This document shows positions 10,151 to 21,141 of a DNA stretch of 64,000 nucleotides, in pieces. The stretch lies in the NCBI GenBank assembly GCA_027596075.1, contig JADGJC010000177.1, forward strand, positions 1-64,000. Reading direction: 5' to 3'. Each line of letters starts with the position of its first letter. The stretch's first letter is position 1. The notes beneath the pieces are model-generated. The model had not been told where the DNA came from. It searched no databases and saw only the letters and a program-made list of their open reading frames with translations. The DNA is from Rhizophlyctis rosea. Taxonomy: Eukaryota > Chytridiomycota > Chytridiomycetes > Rhizophlyctidales > Rhizophlyctidaceae. Both the position numbers and the translations under genes were made by a program.

Positions 10151-13100
10151 TCAAATATTGTTTGACTTCATGTTCTGGGTGAACAAAACCTGCGCTTCGT
10201 GCACTTTGCCGACAATGAATAGCAAGTCTTGATGAGCCCTCAAGAGTTCCCTAATGAACGACATGTCAAGCGGTGAAGCACACCGTGGGCACGTACTAAA
10301 ACTCACTCGTAAGGAAGGGTTGTCAAGTCGTCGATGGAGGATTTCAGTGCAGAAAGATGTTCCAAAAAGGGGTTGACGGTCTCCTCGTCGTCAGGCCTTT
10401 TCCGCTTCGCAGACGACGCCACCCTTCTTGGCTCCTGCTTGTTTACGACAGGTTGGGCAGGCACAGCTGATCGTGGCTTATTAGCGCGAAGTTTGATGGC
10501 CGAAAACATCATCGTCCTTACCGTCAGCCAGCGTGCTCAATGACCTATCTTCTGACAAAGTGCTCAAGGTTTTGTCCAAAGCATTGTACATGACAGGTAC
10601 ATTGCGATGCTGTTTTTCCTGCAAATTTGCTCATATCAATGGCAGTGATGGGATGAGGATTGAACATGGAAGCCATCATACCATCTGCTTGGGGGTCATA
10701 ACGTCAGGATGCTTCGCAACAGATGTCCGTGTGATCTCCACAAATGGGTTGTCTGACACCGCTCCATTGGGCGTTCCTGTACCAACGCAAATGATAAGTC
10801 ACTACCACTGATCCCAGAGGCGAAAGGAAATCAAAGCCTACTTTTGATTCGAACAGGAGAACTTGACACATTCTCCATTTTTCCTGCCACTCTTTCCTCC
10901 ACCGGTACATGCGACAGCTTCGAAATGGTGGGTTTTCGGAAAGGTGATGACACTTGGTCCGCTTGCAGATGATACTAGATGCGGATAGTCAATGAGACTG
11001 CAATTAACTGGCGCGAACTGACCTCTCACCTTTGACTTCAAATCGTGGACCAGTCTATGCAGATGCTCTTGACCGTCACCTCCGACAATCACTTTCAGCA
11101 ATTTGTCCAGGCTTTGAAGCGATGTTTTGAGATGCGGGAATTTCTGAGCTTGGTCTTCCTCAGAGAGCTCCCCACTGGGCAGTCGTAAACTCATTAAATC
11201 ACAGAGAGGCCGCATATCTGCTCACTTACAATTAGAAATGTCTCCTGATTTTCACCCGGCACAGCAAACTCACTTGAAGAAGTCTGAATGTTCAACAAAA
11301 ACGACAATGTTTGATTGAGCAGATCAAAACTTTCGATGGACAAGCTTTGCAGTAAGTGTTGCAGGTAGGCGATGTAACAACTCCATATTGGGAAGAGATG
11401 CGCAGAAACCTGCATGGCCCGCACACTGTTGAGCGATGCACGCACATTGGATAAACTCAGCTCAACATATATCTCACCGGATCATTTGGTGACGCATTCA
11501 CCACGGTCGACACGATCTCTAGCACCGTCCTAGCTTGCGAGTTGTTCCACGACGTTATGGGAATATTCGCGGAGATATTGTCCAACATGATATTCGGATC
11601 TGATGCCTCCAGCAATTCCACGGACACCAAATCACTTGGTGCATTCGAGGACGATTTCATCATTCTGGCTACAATCTTGATTACTCAAAAGCTCTGCTGC
11701 AATCTCAGGACTTAGACTTGCCTGTGGCTGTCAAAAGCCAATCAAGCAGCATCGGATCGTTTTTCGTGTGTTGAATGACGGGGAATAGCGTAGCTTCCAA
11801 AAACGTAGGCAATGCCTTTTGCTTACTCAGGTGCAAAAGCAGATACAAGTATGTTTGCACACAAGCCGAGCGCACACCGTAGGCTTTCTCAAATTGTAAG
11901 CAATTCGAAATTGGGAGTACCACAAGATTGACGCGTTTGGGGTGAAAGAGATGGCCTGCGACGAGTCTTGAGTTTCAAATAAAGAGAACACATGACTGGT
12001 TGACAAAATACCTTGCTGGGAAAAGTTCAAAATCAACGCACGCCAAGCTCTGAATGCCGCAATACGACTTTGGTGTTTCGGAGAGTTGAAACTCGACTGT
12101 CCAATATATCAGACGGTGATCCAGCGAAAGAAGTTCAAGCAATCTTGCCTCGACGATACGCAAAAGATCATTCAAAGATGCATTCCGGTGTAACTTTGAG
12201 CCCATCAGTACGACGTAATGAAACCACGCCATCAACACCATTTTATGATCGAGTCGTGCTTTCAAAAGAGCTAACATGTGCGGCCCTTTTGATTTGACGA
12301 AGTCCTATATGACGGTTTCATTACTTCCCCAGCTGTGCGGTGTCGGACGGTTGCGCTTACCTGCAGCAGTGGGCTCAGGGCGTCATCATGCTCCAGAAAT
12401 CCTTTCCGAACTGTTCTAAGTAAATGATCCGCGTGCCTCCCCAGGGTTTCAGAGCTCAACAATGCTTGGAAGGTCGGCAATAGCCAATCAGCAGCAGTCC
12501 GCACGGCGTCCCCTGGCAGAATGGAGAAGAGGTATGCTAGCGCCTACAATAGGACATCAGCGAACCATCGGATCAAAGGATAGCGCAACCACTTACTTCC
12601 AGGACTGGACACTGCAGTGCTTCGCTAACATTTTCCGACTTTTGCGCCAGGCATAACGCCTTGATCATGTGCGGTCCCACGTCACGGATAACGTCAAAGT
12701 TCGTTGTTTGTTGCATAGCCAGACACCAGGCTGCTAGTTGGACTATGTCCTCATTGCGGTGACTTGACACAATCGCGGTTACCATTAATAGAATCTGCAA
12801 AAGGGTGTTCAGATGTTTGCAGTAATGCATCACAGAGAAGTCGTTCATACCGATTTCAACTGACTACCGTTCAAAAAGGGTAATAGCGCGGGCTGATTGA
12901 GGAAGAATGCAACGCATGACAGGGTGTTCTTCACACTAGGGGTTCCGAAATCGTCAGTCAGACCTGTGCTATTTTTAACCATGCTGATTTCCCCACTATA
13001 TTACATTTCCTCGTTGGTGTGGTGCAAATCGCGAGTGATACACTTGCATAATAGTACAACGGTCTTCTGATCGAACGGTTGCAACTCCTTTCCACTGCCG

Positions 13101-13201
13101 TCAAGCCTTCGCAACACCCGAAGCAGACTTTCCCAGTCTGTGGCTCTCGTGCCAGAATCACCGTCTTGTGAAAGCTTCAGCAGACACCGCTCGAGCTCCA
13201 T
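10151..13201 (-). CDS. Rif1 N-terminal-domain protein (telomere/replication-timing factor), short form
   Basis: This appears to be a HEAT-repeat chromatin protein of the Rif1 family, which controls replication timing with PP1 and acts at telomeres and breaks. Start MELERC at 13201. Conserved Rif1_N-type stretches in order are KCITRDLHHTNEEM, LAAWCLAMQQT, WLLPTFQALLSS, VLMAWFHYVVLM, the hallmark AAFRAWRALI (about 12060-12030) and VRSACVQTYLYLLLHLS. The C-terminal part has a basic stretch SSAKRKRP and ends in a helical exon ELLRAHQDLLFIVGKVHEAQ with TGA at 10151-10153. The product is estimated at about 900 aa, against roughly 1900 to 2500 in yeast and human. I see no clear SILK or RVxF PP1-docking motif. 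Exons are short and many, so some boundaries are uncertain. Family call is by remembered motif pattern. Confidence 0.7.
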
Positions 13202-13569
13202 GACTGTCCCTAGCCACTAAAAGCAGATTCGTGCGTGCTACCGTTGGAATTGTGGTGGAAGGTCTATCACTATGTTGGTCAAGAAGGACGGTGGTGCATA
13301 GGGAAAGGGGTCAAGGTCACAAGGACGAGAGAAAGGGAAATCGCTCAACAACAGACGTGGCTTAGCAGTCCAGTCAGACGGACATTTGAAGATCAAACCC
13401 AGCTCGCCTCTTCGGAGGTTGACATTTCCAAATCAACCTTCTCAGCAATGCAGCTTGCAATTGCAACTTCTAACGCAAAAACAATAAACTATGTTCAAAA
13501 ATTGTTTAAATATGCTAAACCTAATATAAACACTATCTGCGGAACGCTTGCGTCCATGAAACCGAGCGC

Positions 13570-16157
13570 TCAGTGGATGGCAGCTCCGGGAATCCCATTC
13601 CTCCCATTCGTCCCATTGACGGCAGGTCCGTCTTGGAAAATCTCAAAGATCGCATGCTCTTCCTTGAAGTTGTTGTCCACAACGTTCACCAAGAACCACG
13701 TATCCGAGATTTCTCTGATCAGCTTAGAGCTCGGTGTACCGTCCTCGTACAAGTCCGCCCATTTGTTCCACAACTCAAAAGCCTCGTCCTACAGTTGATG
13801 GTTGAGCTTCAATCCTGCTAGAAGGATCTAGTAATAACACTCACCTTCCACGCCATGAAACTCTGGGCTTCCACAATGGTCGGTTGAACGATCTCTTGGC
13901 CCGGGAATACACCCCATGTCACAGCGTTTGGTGAGTCCCCTTGCGTGTTGGTCTTCAGATCACCCTGTGGCCAAAAATACTTCTTAAATCCCGTCCAATG
14001 CCGTAAGATTCGGTAAATCCTACCTGCTTGTTCACGGCGTAGTAGGTGATATAGTCCTTCTTGTTGATCTTCGCAATCAATACATCAAGGGATGCTGGTG
14101 AAACGAAGAACTCTAGATACGCCTGAAATAAACGAAGGGTTAGTGCAACAATGAAGGATTGCCAACGACAAGCGACCGTACCTTTTGGTATACAAAGCCG
14201 TTGCGAGGTCCCCATCCATACACTGGGTGTTGGGAGGGAACTCCGTCAACGGCAGGCTGACTGTTGATAGTCAAGAATCCACGGGAGTTGACCTCCGCAA
14301 GACGGTTGCGGATGACTTCAGATTCCCCCAACAACGGTGAGTCACTCCACGGCAATGCATTGATCTGGTCCCGTACGTATTTGACAAAGAGCTGGAACAC
14401 ATCTTCCGGAGTAGTAGGATGATTCCACATTTTCAAGCAATCTTCATTCTATTATTACCAAAAAAGATGAGAAAATTGAGTTGATAGAAACGACTGCGAC
14501 GGTCGTACCGAGTATTTCAGAGATACGCCGTAACCATCAAGATCTCCGAAAGCTTGAAAAGAAATGAAAATGAGATTCGATACATATGAGCTGCTGATTG
14601 GATGAACGATCGGTACCTGGTGACCGTGAGTCGCCCCATCGACCATTCGGGAAGTCGTCCCATCCCTCAGTCCGCAGAATGTAGCTCCGTGTCCGATTCC
14701 TCCAAAAGATGGGTCGGACATTCTCCTTCTCCCTGTTCTTGGCAAGCGACTGGACATCATGCTTCCTCTTAGTAAAAAAAAGAGTTGACTTTGAAACAGC
14801 AATGCAATGCCGCGCCAAGTACATACCGGGTTCCACGGAAGAGGCTTCACGACTTCCATGGGGGCAACAAAGTTCAACCCCTCCAAAATCAATCGTGTTG
14901 ATCTTTCCAAGTTCATCGTGTAGAAATGGAATCCACGCACGCCTGCGTCCTTCATCTTGTTGCACATTTCGATTGCGAGCTTGATACCATACTCCTTCAC
15001 TGCCTTGTCATCCTCCTGAATCCGGTGTGAGTACATATCCTCAGCTTCCAAAAAGTACGAAACAGTGCATACCTTGATAGGCTCCAACGCATCGAGAATG
15101 TGTTGCGGAACAAAGGTTTTCCCAAGTGTGGTCATGCGTTTGAAACCACCAAAAGATTGAATTGGCATGATGCCGGGCAGAACGGGGACATTGATACCTG
15201 ATTTACATACGTCAAAACCGGAATATTAATAAGAATCCCAGTGCAGACTCACCATGCGACTGGATTTCCTTCAGCCAGTCCAGGAAAATGTCGGTATCGT
15301 AGAACAATTGAGTGACGATGTAATCGGCCCCTGCATCAATCTTTGCCTTCAAGTGCTGGAGATCTTCGTCTCTAGACGGGTTTTCCGTATGGCCCTCAGG
15401 GTAACCTATCAAATTAAAATTCAGATTATGCTCTGCACCAATCGTCCACATCTCAGTCTCACCGGCTACTGCAATGCAAAAGTAGTCCCCATACTGTTCC
15501 CGAATGTAACGAACCAAATCCGCTGCGTAGGAAAAGCCGGTCTCAACCTTTGTCCAATGTTCCTGCCCACGTGGCGGGTCGCCGCGCAACGCAAGGATGT
15601 TCTGGATGCCAGCAGCTTTGGCATCCGCCAAAGCCTGATCGATCTTTTCACGTGGCATATTGGTACATGTAAGGTGCATGCAGGTTTCCAGGCCGTACAC
15701 GCTTTGAGCTGTTTGGCAGATCTAGAGTGACGCATGAGGTCCAGCACAATACAGTCGAACGAAAGTCATCACCATACCTGCATGGTCACATCCGAGCTGC
15801 TGCCACCAGCATTCCACGTAACATCAATGAACTCTGGACCCAAGCTGTACATCCTTTCCTGTTGAGTTGAGTACGGTTAATGGCATGTTCCCTGGCCCAA
15901 AGGAGCGAAATAGCGTACCAAACGGTCATATAGATTGGTGATTCCTGTTTCAGTCTTTGGAGGGAAGTATTCGAAAGACTAGATAACCTTGTTAGGATTG
16001 TCTTGACCCGCTTTGAGCTTCAAAAGAAGTGCACGAACCCAGAAACACCGGTCATCGGCTGCAGACCAAACATCAGTTAGTTTTCCAAACGGAAAATGAT
16101 ACAAGCAGTCCGTTCTCGCTCACCTATGGCTTTCTCGATCTTTTTGATGACCTTCAT
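13570..16157 (-). CDS. MTHFR: Methylenetetrahydrofolate reductase (MET13 type)
   Basis: It reduces 5,10-methylene-THF to 5-methyl-THF for methionine synthesis, using FAD and NAD(P)H. The N-terminal TIM-barrel carries [73 protein letters not shown] and PVLPGIMPI. The C-terminal regulatory domain has [74 protein letters not shown] and [11 protein letters not shown]. Start [11 protein letters not shown] at 16157. A small second exon (ADDRCFW) joins SFEYF across an intron with a weak GTTCGT donor but a good CTAAC branch point. The TGA is at 13570-13572. The full domain set suggests an intact enzyme. Confidence 0.96.
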
Positions 16158-16966
16158 GGTTGCAAAAACGTCGAGCTTATTCAACAGGTGTAATGTACCA
16201 AAGCCAGGTCACTGCACAGGGGTGTACGTTCAGAGTGAGGATGTGATCAAATGGTAAAGGGTCCACTATGTTTTCGTAACTGATTCGGTCTCAGCGAGCA
16301 CGCACCTGGTACGCAAACAATTGCCTAAGTATGGAGGGCAACTAAAGGGACTAAAGGGAAGCAGCGGCAGGCGAAGGAGGGTTAAGCAATGAGGAGGGTG
16401 TTGAGTCCAGAGATCGAACTTGTGTGACCTTATGTCTCCGGCAGGCTGAAAGTATTGTGCTACTGATAGTAGTGAGGCTACTTAGTAGCGTGGGTAATTG
16501 GGTATCTATCAGCCGGGTTTGTGGGGTGCCTTTGCGCCCGGCGCGCCAAAGTCCCCCAAATTTTGAGCTCGTTTTTGCACGTGATGAAATCGAATGATTC
16601 CCGATTGAGCCTGATTCATGAAGCACCCGTGGGGCTGGCTGTGCCACCATGGTGGTGGCTTGGATCCATTTCGTGAGGCTGTTTATGCAAGCCCGGGCCA
16701 TGGTGGGGAGGGTGAGGGTCCATGAGACTGATAATGATCACATCAACCAACATACAAAATCTCAGAAAGCGGACACCTCAGAACCTACAGAGATACAGGA
16801 ATGCGTTGAAACCCAGCCATTCCTATCCGAGACGTCACCAGATCCTTGCCTTGATGAAAATGGGGATGTTTTCACGTATTGGTCCTGACAAACTCTCACC
16901 CGCAACCCAACTTAGCGCTGCATCACATTCAGAGATCACATACGTAAACAAACACGATGCTCGCAT
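16158..16966. promoter_or_regulatory. Spacer upstream of MTHFR, 3' of attractin-like gene
   Basis: No supported gene. It should contain the MTHFR promoter. An E-box CACGTG lies at 16578-16583. The ORFs here (around 16351-16701 minus and 16649-16973 plus) lack domains. Confidence 0.5.
16577..16586 (-). promoter_or_regulatory. Cbf1-like E-box ATCACGTGCA upstream of MTHFR
   Basis: The minus-strand sequence matches the yeast Cbf1 consensus RTCACRTG and lies 420 bp upstream of the MTHFR start. In yeast, Cbf1 with Met4 drives sulfur and methionine genes. Use in this organism is inferred. Confidence 0.3.
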
Positions 16967-19900
16967 TTATTGAGCCCGTTGCCACCTCCGCTCGTCGACC
17001 CAAAACACATTCCACCATTCACGCCATACCCTTCCTGATCTATCCTTGCTTGCCCTAGCCCTATCTGATCCCCATCTGGATCCATCCTGCCATAGCGCCG
17101 TACCCAATTGTATTGGAGGAATATAACCCTTTGCAAGATGCAGCTGCGAGCCGGGCAAGATGATCATGTATGTTGTTGCCAGCAACGGCGGGGTGGGCGC
17201 TGCATCGGATGGCTCTATGATAACGGGCTCGACAGATAATGGTCCGGACGGAGGTCGGTTTGGAGTCGATGCAGTGCCGGTGGGAGTCCTTTTGGTTGGT
17301 GAGGTTTGCAAACGAGAATGCACAACCGCCGATCGCAAAATCTGGTGATTAGGTACAAATGTAGATAATTCGATCCCTTCTGCTGTCGACCCTTTCCCTG
17401 GTAACATTGTGCTGGCCGAAAGCACTGATGGAGTTCCTCCAGGTTTGCCCAAATCATCACCATTAGAACTCTCCAAATTGACTATCCATAGCTTTGGCTT
17501 CTCCGAAGGAACAGCGATCACCTCACCCTGCCTGATAGATCGTATCAACAAAGCTCTATCCCGCATTCGTTTAAAAGTGTATGCTGTTGCTAGCGTGCAT
17601 ATGACTGTCCCCGCAATCACTGTCACAAACGTGGAGACGTCCCATGTCATGCTTCCGGATGTGGTTGGCAAGCTCCCTGTGCCAGTTGGAGTCTTTGCCT
17701 GCACTTGCAGTACATAGCTCGCGCTGCTATTCCCCACATTCTGACTATCCGTGGGAATGGGACGCGCGACTTGAATCACGTAATAGCCTGGGACACGACG
17801 GGGGTCATTGGCCGGAAGATCGATGCGGTTGGCTGTTGTACGGATTTGGGGGTTCACGGACAGCAAGCCTACTTGAAGGGCAGCACTCGTTGGATTGACG
17901 GATCCCAAGGTAATGGCCAAATCTAGATGTCGGACTGTAAGACAGACAGTGCAGCACAATACGTGGTTCAGGGAACGCACCATAACCTGGGGCGTCAATG
18001 TAAAGGCTATAATCCACACTGCCATTCATAGCCACGCTGCCATACACGTTCTGATTTAGATTGATGGATGTTCCTGAATTTCGACGGGAATCAGTCATCA
18101 ATTATAGCTTGCAAATAGCAAACTGATCACCTACTCCATGGGCAAAGCTGGTCGCTATGAAGAAGGGTGTCCGGACATAGTGTGCTGGCCACGCTGCTGG
18201 CCACATTATCCAGTGGATGCATTGCCAAATCGAAAACACATTTGTCCAAGGTATCGCAATACGCGCAGTAAGGACGGACGATGCAATCATGACAGTCGTT
18301 GGCGTTTGCGCACCAATTGTTCACTAGGTTTGTGGATGATTAATGGCTATGACGTGAATGAGGCTACTGCATGATTTACATCGGCATTGGTCTCTAATAG
18401 GTCCATCCACTGCAACAACGGCAGAAAAAAAACGGATACTCAACGCATCGTTGAGCAGAAATCCGTTTGATCCCCCAGTCACAAACAAGTTTTCATCGCG
18501 AACAATCGCTGCATGTCCTCGCCTTCCCGAATCGGCCAAGCTCATGGTTGGGAAGTACGTGAAGGAGTTACATGCTGTGAGAGGCCGTGTCAATTTCGGT
18601 AGGGGGAATGCCATAGAAGCACTTTGTGAGGTATTCCTTACCAATATCCAACACAGTTAAAATGCCATTATAGCAAGGCTCGTCAATGCGACCTGCATCA
18701 AATCCTTCTCCGCTCACCAAAGTCAGTCATTTAGTCACTGCGAACACTTGGAGAAGATACCAACCCAAATGATAGCCGCCCCACACTATGCCAACATCAC
18801 TAAAACCATTTGCGGTGGCAAAAACCCTATTCTGACTAGGGTCTTGCGCGGCGCCGGTGCTCCAAAGCATTGCATCAATGGAATAGATGTAAACCGCATA
18901 ACTTTGACTTCCGCGGTAGCCACCAATCAATTGCAATGTATTTGTCCGTTGATGGTAGAGCATCGAAGCCCCCCATGTTGCAACAGGTCCTGGATTTCGA
19001 GAAAACCAATATCCGCCGAAAGCATCCAGTTCGTGCAAGGTGCGCGTAGTTTGTTGCGCCATGCTCGTCGAAACCACACCGCCGTAGACAAACAACGATG
19101 TGCCAACCCATATGCAAGCACTTCCATATGTAACAGGCGGGATATTGCCCTTGGTTGGTGTCGCACTCCAAACGTTCGCTACAGGGTCGTACTTCCATAG
19201 ATTGTAATCGGCCTTTGCGGCGATACCGCCGTACATGTACAGCGTTCCGTTGATAATCGTCGTCGAATGTTGATAGCGGGCGGCCGGCGACTGATTCCAA
19301 TTGCTAGAATTCACTTTACTCCACGCAAAGCTACCTGTCAACGGCCCATCAGTCATGGACTATATGCGGAGCCACGTCCAACCTTTACCAAAGTCATAGA
19401 TCAACATGTCATTCAGAAAGTTGGAATCGGTCTTTCCAAACGTCAAATACATGCGCTGCATGGTGAGTGAAGTCTTAGCCTTCAAGGAAAGGCCGTATAG
19501 CCGATTGATATACACTCACGTCTGTAGCGGCATCGTATGCAGTTGAATGGAACTCTCGTGGGGTAAAGGATGCAACACCACTGGTCCCTGCAGGTTGTTG
19601 GTCAATATCCAAGAACTGTGTGCGACACTTATACTGAGTCCCTACCGAACTCGCACAGTGCTCCGCGATGAGTTGCATCACAGACACATTGGCCCGCTAT
19701 ACAGGATGCATTGTTTTGACACCGAGGTGTCACGCCATCGCATGCTGCATCTGTAAAAAGAGACCCATGTGCACCAGTTTGAGGGAGTTGGTGAGCAATT
19801 GAAATCGAATTAGAAGCTACTGACCAATCACGTCAAATTGTGCGGAAAAGCCCCTGGTGTTAATGGTCACATCCGAAACGAAGATGACGGTCAAAGCTGA

Positions 19901-20381
19901 TGTTGACGACAAAATGGGTGTAGCCAGCTGTTGTTTCCCGCATAGTGATGCTAGTTGAGGTGCATCCGAAGAGTCCCCGTCGTAGATGTAAACATAATCC
20001 CATCTGATTGATCGAATTGTGAGATGGACCGTCCTGTCAGGGAATGGCTAGTAAAGATGGTGACCCTCGCTTACCCACATTCGGTTTGGAAGTAATTGAA
20101 CGTCAGCTGGAAACGGCGATATCAGCGCTGATTCAAAAAACAAAATCATATATACGGCCGACCTTGATGAGGCTACCAGCAGTCCCTTGAATGATCCACT
20201 CGCAACTGGTATCTGCAGAGTAGTTATTGCCGCTCGGGTTCGTAGTGATGATGCCATTTGGCACATTTGCGATACTATAGAGTCCATTACACCCGCCTCT
20301 GGACGGCCACGACTGATAGGTCAGGCCTTTTTGAACGAAGAGGAAGAGGAGGCATAGGCAACACATCCACTGTGAGAGCAT
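16967..20381 (-). CDS. Attractin-like membrane receptor (CUB-EGF-kelch-PSI-TM)
   Basis: The N-terminus is a signal peptide (MLSQWMCCLCLLFLFVQKG). A CUB domain follows (GGCNGLYS..., FNYFQTECGWDYVYIYDGD, LCGKQQL, GFSAQFDV). An EGF-like module (CDGVTPRCQNNASCIAGQCVC) overlaps about 19760-19670. Kelch repeats run from about 19470 to 18400 (HSTTIINGTLYMYGG, SACIWVGTSLFVYGG, TLQLIGG, AAIVRDENLFVTGG). A PSI domain (NNWCANANDCHDCIVRPYCAYC) and a membrane-proximal beta domain precede one TM helix (FVTVIAGTVICTLATAYTF). The long tail contains VEPVIIEPSDAAP...LATTYMIILPG, similar to the conserved tail of attractin and ATRNL1. Animal attractins work with the MGRN1 ubiquitin ligase; I do not see the MASxPF MGRN1-binding motif. 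The last coding exon is large (18025-16967). The ligand is unknown. Confidence 0.82.
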
Positions 20382-21141
20382 GACGAGTTGATTTTACACA
20401 ACTGAGACACAGCGGATTTGACTACGCAATTGGGATGATGGTGCGTGCGGTGGAGAGATTCAGCCTGTATTCAAGATTTTCACAAAAGAATTGTACTGGG
20501 AGCAATGAATACAGAACATGAGTACGATCAAAGACGGATATGACTCAGGCGTGCGAAGGGACGGGGTGCGTGGCATGAGCGCATTACATCTGACAACCCG
20601 CGATCAATCTCGTGTGATCGTCTCATGAGACTGAGACCCTTGTGAGAGATCTGCTGACGTAAACAGTTGCACCTGCCAAACAAGGCATTCAGAATGCACG
20701 CAATCTGATGGTCAATCTTCTAATCCATGCTTACTGGACCATTGAAGGGCAGGGCGGAGCTCGTTATAGGGAATCGGAAGTCTTGAATGAGTAATGTCAG
20801 CCACCTTTGGAATGAATACTCATTTAATGATATGTCTGCCAGAGTCTCGCCGCTCCTTCCGCACAACTATCAATCCTCCAGAATTACGACATTTTTGAGT
20901 GCCCACATCTTTATTTACTACAACAACAAACATGAAACAAACGAAAGACCAACCTGATCAAATTCCTACCACTAAAACTACCAGCGACGTGCTTCGAAAC
21001 TAAACAAAATAGACTGGGGGAAAGTCTAAAAACAAAAAGAGGAAAGGCAAAAAGAAAACTATCTAAAATCAAAGGAGGCGACAATATACGCTACTTGTTC
21101 GTCACAGGGCCAACGAAGCTAACTCCAAACCCCGTCCCCTA
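20382..21141. other. Spacer with attractin-like promoter and 3' flank of next gene
   Basis: No coding ORF is supported. The sequence near 20920-21070 is A-rich, consistent with the 3' flank of the gene ending at 21142. I see no repeat or RNA gene. Confidence 0.5.

Noticed and set aside
16410..16450. AGTTCGATCTC string resembling a tRNA B box
   Set aside because: The flanking arms do not pair and no A box or acceptor stem is found at the right distance.
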